Counted from the stretch's first letter, positions 50,356-58,736 are shown. The stretch: DNA of 64,000 nt from Paenibacillus radicis (ex Gao et al. 2016) (GCF_014641555.1 NZ_BMHY01000003.1:451367-515366), one strand, 5' to 3'. Notes: generated by a model from the sequence alone, not told the origin. Translations and numbers: made by a program.

Positions 50356-50373
50356 AACAAGTAGCATATAAGA

Positions 50374-50441
50374 AAGGCACGCCCTGCGGGGGCTGACTCT
50401 CTCATCAGAGAGGGAACAGTCCCGCGGGGCGTGCCTTTTTT
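50374..50441 (+). terminator. Intrinsic terminator of hflX
   Basis: AAGGCACGCCC (50374-50384) / GGGCGTGCCTT (50427-50437) with inner GCGGG/CCCGC and CTCTCTC/GAGAGGG stems and a T6 tail. Confidence 0.85.
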
Positions 50442-50467
50442 CGTTGTAAGTAGGAGGAAGCCGTTAA

Positions 50468-51112
50468 TCAAGACTTCGCATACGTTAAAATCGCAATAGC
50501 AGCCCGCTCCCGCCGCTCTGCATCCTCGCTGTATAGCGCCGCCTTCAGAATGTCCAGCGCAGCTTGGATGGTAGCAGCGTCCACCACCGGCGCTTCACCC
50601 ACCGGCAGAACGCCGCTTCCTGTCTCCTCCGCAGCTCCAGCTCCTGAAAGCCAACGCTCCAGCGTGGCCTTATCGACAGGACGGTCCAGCCAGGCGATGG
50701 CCCGCTCCTCATGCAGCAAGCGCTGCAGTTCGTGAGCAGTCAGATCCTCAGAACGCACCGTCTTCAGCCACGTGACACCACGCCGATGGCAGGTGCCGTC
50801 ATCCGGCGTATCGGCATTCTCCACGTAGTAATAGTCGCCGAGATCGCCGACATGAATCTCTTCCTCATCCTTGACGAGCACATAATCGCCATCCGCCATT
50901 CCATAGGCGAACATACTGAGCTCCTGCATTCGGTCGGCCAGCTCTTGACCTTCGAGACGATATACTTTGGCCAGCGAAGCCATCGCCTCATCCGGCTCCA
51001 TACGCTCCAGATCACCGATCCCCGGCCAGCCGATGCAAATATAATGATCCTCGAGAAAAGCCGACATTCTGCCGGCCTTAAGCAAATTCGTCTTTAAGGC
51101 AAACAGCTGCAT
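50468..51112 (-). CDS. Unrecognised protein with restriction-type N-terminal module
   Basis: 214 residues. The N-terminal 120 residues (YICIGWPGIGDLERM; YGMADGDYVLVKDEEEIHVG) recall the small modules found in front of Mrr-like or McrB-like restriction proteins, where 'CIGWPxxGDL' is common; no nuclease domain is present, so the protein may be only a sensor or adaptor. The C terminus is an Ala-rich helical region. GAGGGAG precedes the ATG by 8 nt. Stands alone next to hflX. The family suggestion is weak. Confidence 0.6.
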   Translation of the reverse strand: MQLFALKTNLLKAGRMSAFLEDHYICIGWPGIGDLERMEPDEAMASLAKVYRLEGQELADRMQELSMFAYGMADGDYVLVKDEEEIHVGDLGDYYYVENADTPDDGTCHRRGVTWLKTVRSEDLTAHELQRLLHEERAIAWLDRPVDKATLERWLSGAGAAEETGSGVLPVGEAPVVDAATIQAALDILKAALYSEDAERRERAAIAILTYAKS

Positions 51113-51164
51113 GCTCTGTGCTCCCTCTCATTTTCACTATGAATCCTATTGCATTCCATATACG

Positions 51165-51800
51165 TTACCATTTGATCCGGCGCAGAAGCTCCAGCAATTC
51201 CTTTCGTTCATCCGGTCCGATGTTCCAGTCCTCAAGCTCGGAGCGAATGCGCTCCATACTCGTGTAGCCTTTCGCCAAACCGTTAAGCCGAGCGGCGAGT
51301 GTAGAGCGGAACAGCTCCTGCTTGTCTGGATATAGGGCTGACAGCTTCTCTATTGCATCAGGGTATCGCTGCAAATAATACTTCTGATGTCTTTCTTCCG
51401 CTGGGTAAAACTCGGTATAGCGCGTTATTCGCGTCTCGGGCTGTTCATATCCCAGATTGATACGATTCTGAATAACATGACGGATGACTTCCTCTTGCTC
51501 CTCACAGTTATAGAATAACAACGACATATACTGCGTTCCTTTATAGCCATTAATATTAATGGGGTTATGACTTTGCCAGAACAGCTCCACCAGCTGCTGG
51601 AAGGCAAGCTGATTCGAATCGTATTGGAGCTGCACGGTCTCCGAATGATCGCCCATCTCCCGGTAAGTCGGGTCAGGCGTCGTCCCTCCGGCATAGCCAA
51701 CTGCCGTGCGAATGACACCGGGGAGATGGCCGAACAAGGCTTCCGGACTCCAAAAGCAGCCCATGCCTAGCGTTGCTGTCCGTACTGCCGCATTATCCAT
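51165..51800 (-). CDS. msrA: Peptide-methionine (S)-S-oxide reductase
   Basis: 211 residues from ATG 51800, which overlaps the end of the thioredoxin gene by 8 nt. Active-site motif LGMGCFWSPEALFGHLPGV with the catalytic Cys; VGYAGGTTPDPTYREMGDHS is the classic MsrA block. The C-terminal extension (SMERIRSELEDWNIGPDERK) replaces the usual resolving-Cys tail; a Cys at NCEE may serve. It repairs methionine S-sulfoxide in proteins, using thioredoxin for re-reduction; here a dedicated thioredoxin is encoded just upstream. Cytoplasmic. Confidence 0.92.
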   Translation of the reverse strand: MDNAAVRTATLGMGCFWSPEALFGHLPGVIRTAVGYAGGTTPDPTYREMGDHSETVQLQYDSNQLAFQQLVELFWQSHNPININGYKGTQYMSLLFYNCEEQEEVIRHVIQNRINLGYEQPETRITRYTEFYPAEERHQKYYLQRYPDAIEKLSALYPDKQELFRSTLAARLNGLAKGYTSMERIRSELEDWNIGPDERKELLELLRRIKW

Positions 51801-52122
51801 TCGGCTGCTCGGCCTCCTTAAGGAGGCTGTACAAGTAATCGACGGAACGCATCGCGTATTCAAAACGAACGGGTTCGCCATTTTTGACCAGCACAAGGCA
51901 TGGAACGCTTGTAATGCGCCACGCCTCGCGCAGCTTGGGCGAGTAGTTCATATTCATTTTATAAAGTGTGGCTGGTACTCCAGCTGTATCGGCGATTTCG
52001 AGCATTCGCTCGGCGACTTTGCATGTTCCGCAAAACGGCGTTGAGAATAGAATCGCATCCGTTCCTGAACCAATCCGGTTCATGCGAAGCCAATCGTCTT
52101 CTGTAATGGGTTGAATGGCCAT
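51793..52122 (-). CDS. Thioredoxin-like protein
   Basis: 109 residues. STPFCGTCKVAERML has a CGTC redox centre instead of CGPC, and the cis-Pro loop is ITSVPCLVLVKNG with an extra Cys. Both features are known in YtpP/YdbP-like thioredoxins of Bacillales. Its stop overlaps msrA, so it is most likely the electron donor for that enzyme. AAAGGA precedes the ATG. Confidence 0.88.
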   Translation of the reverse strand: MAIQPITEDDWLRMNRIGSGTDAILFSTPFCGTCKVAERMLEIADTAGVPATLYKMNMNYSPKLREAWRITSVPCLVLVKNGEPVRFEYAMRSVDYLYSLLKEAEQPNG

Positions 52123-52205
52123 ATTGATTTTCCTTTCGCTTGCTCCTGTTGAATGCCTCTCCTCTTAGTATAAGCGGAGCCGCCGAGCCCCACAACCCGA
52201 CTAAG

Positions 52206-53627
52206 CTACCCCGAAACAGGAAAACCGAAGGAAAACTGTGCGCCGCCCTCTCGCCGGTTGTCCGCTGTAATCCATCCTCCGCAGCGCTCCACGATCGCTC
52301 TGGCAATTGCAAGACCCAAGCCGGAATCCCCGTCTTTTCCTTTAACAAACCGGTGGAATAAGTACGGCAGCAGTTCTTCTGGTATGCCTTTGCCGTCATC
52401 GCTTACTATTAGCCGGATCTGGCCTTTTTCCACAACAGCTTGAATATAGATATTCCGTTCGGCATGACGAATCGCATTCGACATCACGTTGATCAGCGCT
52501 TGCAGCAGCTTGTCGCGATCGGCCGTCACGCTTATTTGCTCCAATGCCTCGTATGACGCATGCAGTTGAATACCCTTTTTCACCAACTGCGGATTCATTC
52601 TTTCCGTCGTTTCCAGAATTAGCTCCTTTAAATCAACGGGGGAGGCTTTATAAATATCTTCCTCGCTGTCCAGCTTCGCTAGCAGTGTCATTTCGGTCAC
52701 AATATTTCTTAGGCGGCCGCTCTCGCTCAAAATAATGTCCAGCCCCTTGCGTACGCTGTCCCCTTCGAATACGCCGTCCCGAATGCCTTCGGCATAGCCC
52801 GCAATCGACATTAATGGAGATTTCAGTTCATGGGACGCATTCTGAAAAAATTGCTTTTGCGCACTGTTGAACCGGTTGAGCTCCCCTGCCATGTCATACA
52901 CCGTCTGAGCGACCGAGCCGATTTCCCCGCCCGCTTTCACAAGCTTCACTTTGGAAAATTGCCGCCCCTTCACCTTCTGCAGCTCCTCTTTCAGCCGCAT
53001 CAGCGGCTTGATAAGCTTTCTCGTAATGAGGAGGCTGAACAGCAGCATGAGCAATCCCCCGACGCCAAAAACGAGCAGCAGACGGATGAGCAGCGCCTGC
53101 TCGATTTCCTTAATTTTGCTGACGGGTGTCAACAGTGTTAACTTGCCCTGTGGCAAAGAGCTGACTTCCACCAAATAACGGCCATCTGCGCCAGACCATA
53201 GATCCTTCAGGCCAGAGCCCGTTACAGGCTCTCCCTTTATGGAGGTGACCGCCCCCTCCACCTTAACATAAGGTGTGCTAACAGCCGCCATACCGGCTAT
53301 TAGGGGATTAGCAGCTGTTGTAGTACCTTCCAATACCGTTCCGCTAGGCACAATATTGCCGTTATCATCACTGATAATCGCTTCTATATTCGCATAGGCA
53401 GGTGATAATTGCTGAATATTAATGGGCGTAGCATTGCTTACACTTAGTGTTGAAGCGTTTTCCTCTTTCATATTTGCCGAAAGATAGCTGCCCATCGTTC
53501 TCATATCTTGCTTCTGCGTCCCGATAAAATGATCCAGCAGTACATAATGAATCAGTACAGCCGTAATGGATAAGACGAGCACCAGCGCAACTCCAAAAGC
53601 GATATTAATTTGATGGACCAGTTTCAT
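52206..53627 (-). CDS. Membrane sensor histidine kinase
   Basis: 473 residues. Helix 1 (about 8-30), an extracellular region of about 140 residues, helix 2 (ALLIRLLLVFGVGGLLMLLF), HAMP, HisKA with the phosphorylated His in QNASHELKSPLMSIAGYAEG, and HATPase_c (N box NVMSNAIRHAE, G1 VSDDGKGIPEE, G2 GKDGDSGLGLAIAR). It overlaps the response regulator gene by 23 nt. The divergent secreted protein gene at 54511 is a candidate target. Confidence 0.93.
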   Translation of the reverse strand: MKLVHQINIAFGVALVLVLSITAVLIHYVLLDHFIGTQKQDMRTMGSYLSANMKEENASTLSVSNATPINIQQLSPAYANIEAIISDDNGNIVPSGTVLEGTTTAANPLIAGMAAVSTPYVKVEGAVTSIKGEPVTGSGLKDLWSGADGRYLVEVSSLPQGKLTLLTPVSKIKEIEQALLIRLLLVFGVGGLLMLLFSLLITRKLIKPLMRLKEELQKVKGRQFSKVKLVKAGGEIGSVAQTVYDMAGELNRFNSAQKQFFQNASHELKSPLMSIAGYAEGIRDGVFEGDSVRKGLDIILSESGRLRNIVTEMTLLAKLDSEEDIYKASPVDLKELILETTERMNPQLVKKGIQLHASYEALEQISVTADRDKLLQALINVMSNAIRHAERNIYIQAVVEKGQIRLIVSDDGKGIPEELLPYLFHRFVKGKDGDSGLGLAIARAIVERCGGWITADNRREGGAQFSFGFPVSG

Positions 53628-54351
53628 TCGTCGGCACGCTCCCTTCTGTTCTCATACGATAGCCATGTCCCCATACCGATTCGATGGGCAGCTGCTCCAT
53701 TTTTTTGCGCACACGTTTGATGAGATGATCGACTGCGCGATCACTGCCGAAATAATCGTCGCCCCAGATGAGCGTCAACAGCTCCGACCTGGTGAACGCC
53801 CGGTTCGGATACTCCGCGAACACTTTCAACATCGCAAATTCCTTGCTCGTCATATCAATCTCTTCGCCATGCCAGAACACGCGCCGCTCATCTAGTATTA
53901 ATTGTAGCTCGCCGCGTTCAATCCGGTCTGCTGGAAGCGTTGCAGGCGATATGTTGCTCTCATCCGCATTCCTATATTTGTACCAGCGTTGCAATTGCCG
54001 CTTAATGCGGGCGACCAGTTCCCTAGGGCTAAACGGCTTCACCAAGTAATCGTCGCTGCCAAGCTCCAGCCCTAATATTTTATCCACTTCATTATCTTTG
54101 GCAGAAATCATAATGATCGGCACATCCCCTTCATTGCGGATGCGACGGCAAAACTCATACCCGTCCATACCGGGAAGCATGACGTCCAGTACCCATAGAT
54201 CGGGAGGGCTCGTCCGCCATAGCTCCCAAGCATCCTCCGCGCTTTCCATGGCAATCGTCTCATAACCTTCTCTTTTCAAATAAACCTCTACCAAATGACG
54301 TATATGCTGATCATCGTCTACAATCGCGATGCGAAAATTGTTGTTAGGCAC
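53605..54351 (-). CDS. OmpR/PhoB-family response regulator
   Basis: 248 residues. Receiver: VDDDQH acidic pair, phospho-acceptor Asp in LWVLDVMLPGMDGYEF, Thr/Ser-Lys switch in IIMISAKDN and YLVKPFS; C-terminal winged helix (MLKVFAEYPNRAFTRSELLT, then HLIKRVRKKMEQ). First gene of the two-component operon, 160 bp from the divergent gene 54511-55251. Confidence 0.94.
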   Translation of the reverse strand: MPNNNFRIAIVDDDQHIRHLVEVYLKREGYETIAMESAEDAWELWRTSPPDLWVLDVMLPGMDGYEFCRRIRNEGDVPIIMISAKDNEVDKILGLELGSDDYLVKPFSPRELVARIKRQLQRWYKYRNADESNISPATLPADRIERGELQLILDERRVFWHGEEIDMTSKEFAMLKVFAEYPNRAFTRSELLTLIWGDDYFGSDRAVDHLIKRVRKKMEQLPIESVWGHGYRMRTEGSVPTNETGPSN

Positions 54352-54510
54352 GCCTTATACCTCCTGTACATTGCTGCTCTCAGTATACCAAGGCGGCAGG
54401 CGGTATGGGGGCGTGCCATTGTTTTTCCACAAATCAACCAATGTTCTGCCATACCTGTCCGGTAAAGTAGTCCCTGTAAGACAAAACAAACCACGAAGGA
54501 GTGTGTTCCT

Positions 54511-55251
54511 ATGAACCACAAAACGATTATTTCCCGAGTAGCCCTGTCCGCCCTGATCATGTCCAGCATCGCTGGAGCAGCTATCGCAAATGCTGCAACC
54601 GGCAATGACAAGCCCGTTACTACTACAGGCAGCTATGTTGCTTCGCAAGATGTGAAATTTGATTCCACGAAAACACTGTCGGTCGTAAACAGCTTCACAA
54701 ACCCGCTTGAGCTGGCGAAAAAATATGCGCCGGAAACAGAAAATGACTGGAAATCGATTCTCGCCGCTTATGACAAAGCAATCAGCAATCGTTTTGCCAA
54801 CGTTCCTGTCGGAGAAGCAGTTGCTGTGGATGGCGCTTCCGCTGCCGTCAGCCTGCAAGCTGTTGAATCCGTAAATATCAAAGATCTCGATCTCTCCGAC
54901 GTTAAAGTTCTCGACGCTAAAGATCTTAAAGTCGTAGGCGACGTGAAACTGAATGGTGAATTTGCAGCTACAACAGCAGCAGCCGATGGTAAAATCGTCA
55001 AAGGTGAATTTATTAAAGGCGAAGCGATTGATGCTGGCAAACTGGCCGAGATCTCCAAAGATGGAGCAGCTTCGCTGGTCCCAGCAGCCGCTCTGGAAGC
55101 AAGCGACTCGGATAAAGCATTCCTCCGTGCAGAAATCGCGCTGGCTAAAGCCGTTGAAAGCAAAGATGCAGCGGCAATCAAAGAATCGCTCGCGAAGCTG
55201 TATGAGCAATACAAATTGCAAATCGAACAATGGGAAGCTGCTGCTGAATAA
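54511..55251 (+). CDS. Secreted Ala/Lys-rich protein of unknown function
   Basis: 246 residues. Signal peptide MNHKTIISRVALSALIMSSI, with a likely ANA^AT cleavage site. The mature part is rich in Ala, Lys, Asp and Val (SVNIKDLDLSDVKVLDAKDL, KIVKGEFIKGEAIDAGKLAE) with a helical C terminus; no catalytic motif. GAAGGAG lies 9 nt before the ATG. Divergent from the two-component system, it is a candidate target gene, perhaps an envelope-stress protein; this is inferred only from position. Confidence 0.8.
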   Translation: MNHKTIISRVALSALIMSSIAGAAIANAATGNDKPVTTTGSYVASQDVKFDSTKTLSVVNSFTNPLELAKKYAPETENDWKSILAAYDKAISNRFANVPVGEAVAVDGASAAVSLQAVESVNIKDLDLSDVKVLDAKDLKVVGDVKLNGEFAATTAAADGKIVKGEFIKGEAIDAGKLAEISKDGAASLVPAAALEASDSDKAFLRAEIALAKAVESKDAAAIKESLAKLYEQYKLQIEQWEAAAE

Positions 55252-55311
55252 GCAAGACTGAAGATCGGTTTAGGGACAAGCGGGTGTCCCTTCTGCCCGG
55301 GAAGACAACCT

Positions 55312-55514
55312 AACGAACCTAAGTCGCTAATTAGCGAAGTTAAGTTCGCTCTTGGAAGGCCAATGGATCAGGCTTCTTCTATTAGCGAATCAAATTTCGC
55401 AACTCGCGAACTCAAGTTCACCAATAGCGAACCTAGATTCGCTGTAGACTCTCGAACCTACACGAGAAGGTCTACAGCGAATTTTGGTTCGCTATTTAGC
55501 GTGTTTGCTTCACT
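55312..55514. repeat. Composite seven-palindrome intergenic element, copy D
   Basis: 203 bp, spacing 17-4-18-33-18-3-18-3-18-32-18-4-17. Palindromes at 55312-55328, 55333-55350, 55384-55401, 55405-55422 (central GAACTCAAGTTC), 55426-55443, 55476-55493 and 55498-55514. The right spacer (55444-55475) folds by itself: GTAGAC.TCTCG / CGAGA.GTCTAC. It lies just after the secreted protein gene. Confidence 0.9.
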
Positions 55515-55816
55515 ACGACTCTCAGAGCGATTATGTGAGCTTTCCCGCTGCCTTGTATTTCACTTCTGTACTGAATCTGCTCCACTAGTCCATAAGCTGC
55601 TTTAATATTCATGTGACTAAAGCATAATGAATCAGAGATCCAGACTAGACTCCCTCACTTAGGCAAGAATGCCTCTATTACGCGAGTTTTCATTCAGAAC
55701 AGCGGCAGTTGTTCGCGAGGACACTAATATAGAGTTTTATTGTACGGGTGCGCGCCTAGGCAACTTCCAATGAGATAACAGCTGTTTAAAAGTAAAAGGA
55801 TAAGGGTAACGGATGT
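55515..55816. other. Intergenic stretch without a supported gene
   Basis: About 300 nt of AT-richer sequence between repeat copy D and the tandem repeats. A short open frame starting at 55363 overlaps it but has no ribosome binding site and is mostly repeat-derived. Nothing else seen. Confidence 0.6.
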
Positions 55817-56190
55817 TACTTTGGAGCGTCCACACGATACTTTTGCATGTTAAACAAATTATTTAGATGCATTAGTGTTACTTTGGTTTGGCGCGTCAAC
55901 TGATGTTCTGATTTACCCATATTGCTTTGACGTGTTACTACTATTCTGATTTAATCATTTTGCTTTGATGAGTAACTACTGTTCTGATTTACTCATTTTA
56001 CTTTGGTGCGTTAACTAACTGCTCAGACTTACTCTTGTTACTTAGGAACGTACCCATGTTACTTTAGAGCGCTGACGGCTATCTGCCTACTCGTACTCAT
56101 GTACTTTAGAGCGTTAACTATATTCGGGTGAACACTTAGGTTACTCTGATGAGTCAGCGACAGTGTGGCCGTTTTCAAGTTACTTAGCGT
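55817..56190. repeat. Degenerate tandem repeat, unit about 38-44 bp
   Basis: At least eight imperfect units beginning with TTACTTTGG/TTGCTTTGA and continuing with a CGTTAACTACT-like middle and GTTCTGATTTACTCA-like end. Clearest units start at 55940, 55975 and 56009 (38-40 bp). One unit near 56041 is truncated to about 21 bp. Sequence identity falls towards both ends. No open frame spans it. Confidence 0.7.
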
Positions 56191-56193
56191 ATT

Positions 56194-56542
56194 AACGAAG
56201 CTGCTTCGCTAAATAGTGAAGCTAGGTTCGCTGTGGCACGATGAGAGGCACCCCATTATTTCATTAGCGAACTGATTTTCGCTATTCGTGAACGTAGGTT
56301 CACCAGTTGCGAATCTAGATTCGCTGTGGTCTCGAACAGCAACTGCTGACATGCCTACAGCGAATTTGGGTTCGCTATTTTGCGAACCTGCTTTACTCGA
56401 GACTCACACGGTCTTCGCTGAACTACCTACAGCGAATTTGGGTTCGCTATTTTGGGAACCTGCTTCGCTCGTGACTCCCTCAGCCGCTGCTGACCTGCTT
56501 GCAGCGAATTTGGGTTCGCTATTTTGCGAACCGAAATTCGCT
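56194..56542. repeat. Composite palindrome element, copy E, expanded by two doublet-spacer units
   Basis: The basic 204-bp element is 56194-56397 (17-4-18-33-18-3-18-3-18-33-18-4-17), with centre GAACGTAGGTTC. It is followed by two more units of 33-nt spacer plus doublet (56398-56469 and 56470-56542). The three right-hand doublets all begin with the identical 18-mer AGCGAATTTGGGTTCGCT, showing recent local duplication, while their spacers differ. Confidence 0.92.
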
Positions 56543-56732
56543 CGGAACTCGCATACGAACCAGCTCCGCTGCCCAGCAATGCCGCGCTGCACTAGCAGCG
56601 TAGCTCGCCGCATCAACTGCCGTTCCGATGCGGCAGTACCGCGCTTGCACAGCAAATACCCCGGAAGATGCCGCGCTTGCCGCGTGGCTCCTTCCGGGGT
56701 ATGAATCAGCAAATCATGAACATACGCCCAGC

Positions 56733-57302
56733 CTACTGCTCTTCTCTAAAATCCTCGACAATGACTTCGATAGCTCCCGTCTCAGGGTCCATAACGAAGC
56801 CGTGCACCGGAACGGATTGCGGGAACAGCGGATGGCGACGGATCATGCGCACGCTGTGCATCACGCCGTCTTCGGGACGTTCGAAGCCGCGCAGGAAGCG
56901 ATCCATCCGGATGCCGGAGTTTTCCAGCGTCTCGATCACTAAAGGATCGATACCGTTCTCGATGAACTTGCCAACCATCCGTTCAGAGTCGATTGAGTTC
57001 ATCCCGCAATTGCGATGTCCTATAACGATGATCTCTCTAGCGCCAAGCTCGTACACCGCTACCAAGATGCTCCGCATCGCGCTGCCGAAAGGCTGCGTCA
57101 GGATGCCTCCGGCGTTTTTAATGAACTTGGCATCGCCATTTTTAAATCCGAGCGCCTTTGGGAGAAGCTCGACAAGCCTAGTATCCATGCATGAAAGGAT
57201 AGCAACCTTCTTATCCGGGTATTTATCCGTCAAATAATCCTCATATCGTTTCTCTTCTACAAACTGCTCGTTATAAGCCAACAAGCTTGGAACGATCGAC
57301 AT
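56733..57302 (-). CDS. Beta-carbonic anhydrase
   Basis: 189 residues from ATG 57302 (GGAGG 7 nt upstream). Zn ligands: Cys in AILSCMDTRLVELL, His and Cys in VIGHRNCGM; the Asp-Arg dyad is the SCMDTR motif. Converts CO2 to bicarbonate for carboxylation reactions and pH balance in the cytoplasm. Stands alone; the repeat island (55.3-56.5 kb) is downstream. Confidence 0.95.
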   Translation of the reverse strand: MSIVPSLLAYNEQFVEEKRYEDYLTDKYPDKKVAILSCMDTRLVELLPKALGFKNGDAKFIKNAGGILTQPFGSAMRSILVAVYELGAREIIVIGHRNCGMNSIDSERMVGKFIENGIDPLVIETLENSGIRMDRFLRGFERPEDGVMHSVRMIRRHPLFPQSVPVHGFVMDPETGAIEVIVEDFREEQ

Positions 57303-57429
57303 CAAATCCCCTCCTCGCTACCTGCCGTAGCCGCCGTTAAGACAGCCTTGTAAGGTGATAGCATTCATTTTACCATTACCCTTCGCCAGGTGGCAAAAAA
57401 AGTCATCACCAGACAGCAGACGACACCAT

Positions 57430-57477
57430 AAAAAAACAGAGCACCCGCAAGTCCAACTGGACCCGCGAATGCTCTGT
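57430..57477 (-). terminator. Intrinsic terminator of the MFS gene
   Basis: Minus strand ACAGAGCA (57470-57477) pairs with TGCTCTGT (57436-57443), with inner CGGGTCCA/TGGACTTG pairing, followed by T6. Confidence 0.8.
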
Positions 57478-57540
57478 CTCTCGCAACGTGACGGGCAAAT
57501 TTCACGCCTACGTTACAGTTAATGTTGCATCTTGCACACT

Positions 57541-58692
57541 TTACGCAGCTACAGTAGGAGCCACTTGCTGTTGATGACGTCTAAATGCAAAAAACAGCAC
57601 AGCAGCTATCGTACATAACCCGCATAAAATCAAGTACAAGTAATGAGCGCCCAAGCCATCGACGAGTACGCCGCCAAGCGCGCTGCCGATGATGCCGCCT
57701 AGTCCCCAAGATATGGCCGTATACAGCGTTTGCTGCGTCGCCTTCGTCCCCTCGGAGGAGAGGCTTTGCACAACCTCAACGGATGTGCCGGCAATGAATG
57801 CGAAGGCCACCCCGTTCAGCAATTGCAAACTCAGCGTCATAGAGACGCTCTCGAAGGCAAACATCATGAAGTATTGCACACCATATATGGCAGACGCCAG
57901 GCAAAGCAGCTGATAACGTCCCATCCGTTTGCTGAGCTTAACCGCCACCCAGAACATCGGCACCTCGATCAGTGCTGCAATGGCAAACGCGCTGCCGATC
58001 CAGCTTTTATCGAAATTCATTTCCTTAAAGTACAACGGGAGAAAAGTCATATTCATGTTCGCGGACATCATCATGAGCATGCTGGTTACAATGAACACGA
58101 TATACGGCTTGTTCCGCATAACCTCGCCGATCTGGCCAAATAGCGGCGCACGGCTGCGCTTCAATTTCGCCGAAGGCAGGAACACGATGACGACGCAAAT
58201 TAGCAAGCTAAAAACCAAATAGTAGTTGAAAATGTTATCATAGCCGTATTTTTCGTATAAAATGCCTGTCGCAAATGTACCAATGGCGTAGCTTAACGCT
58301 CCCCATAAACGGACGCTGCCGAATGAAAAACCGCGCTGACTGGCGATTTCTACAGCAATCGCATCGCCGATAGGTCCGCCTGACGATTGGAACCAGGCGA
58401 AGAAAACAGACAGTACAAGTACGGCTGCGATTCCGCTCGTCCATTGAAAGCCCATCCCCAGCAAGGGTGAGACAACTGCGCACAGAATCATGATCGTTCT
58501 GGGATTGCCAATCCGGTCATTGATAATCCCCATCACCGGCTGCGCCACTACGCTAACCATTGCCCATAACGACAGTATCAAACCAACTTTCGTTGAAGTG
58601 TATCCCTGCTCACTGAAATATAGACTCGTATAAGGAATGAGGACGGAAACCGCGCAATACCAAACAAAATAATAAACTGCTAAAATTCTCAC
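57541..58692 (-). CDS. MFS transporter (sugar/phenylpropionate-like, LacY-type fold)
   Basis: 383 residues from a GTG at 58692 with GAGGAG 8 nt upstream; 12 membrane helices. Motifs: ILSLWAMVSVVAQPVMGIIN followed by DRIGNPRT (motif A), GSVRLWGALSYAIGTFATGI, and a second half with SKRMGRYQLL. 'SVRLWGSLG/SYAIG' marks the MFS_1-like/HcaT-LacY-related family, often for oligosaccharides, nucleosides or aromatic acids. Substrate unknown. It directly follows the polysaccharide deacetylase gene (44 nt) on the same strand, so they may be co-transcribed. Confidence 0.88.
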   Translation of the reverse strand: MRILAVYYFVWYCAVSVLIPYTSLYFSEQGYTSTKVGLILSLWAMVSVVAQPVMGIINDRIGNPRTIMILCAVVSPLLGMGFQWTSGIAAVLVLSVFFAWFQSSGGPIGDAIAVEIASQRGFSFGSVRLWGALSYAIGTFATGILYEKYGYDNIFNYYLVFSLLICVVIVFLPSAKLKRSRAPLFGQIGEVMRNKPYIVFIVTSMLMMMSANMNMTFLPLYFKEMNFDKSWIGSAFAIAALIEVPMFWVAVKLSKRMGRYQLLCLASAIYGVQYFMMFAFESVSMTLSLQLLNGVAFAFIAGTSVEVVQSLSSEGTKATQQTLYTAISWGLGGIIGSALGGVLVDGLGAHYLYLILCGLCTIAAVLFFAFRRHQQQVAPTVAA

Positions 58693-58736
58693 CGGCTCTT
58701 CTCCTCAGGCCTAGCCTCTATCGGCTTATGACACTT

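Noticed and set aside
56359-56542. CRISPR array (repeats of ~39 bp, spacers of exactly 33 bp)
   Set aside because: The repeats are palindrome doublets that vary between units, occur in other arrangements at four other loci, and no cas genes are present. The spacers show faint mutual similarity.
56288-56704. Repetitive 138-codon frame through element E (ANLGSLFCEP-type repeats)
   Set aside because: All element spacings add up to multiples of three, so open frames arise by themselves. No ribosome binding site, no similar frame in all copies, and the DNA palindromes explain the repeats.
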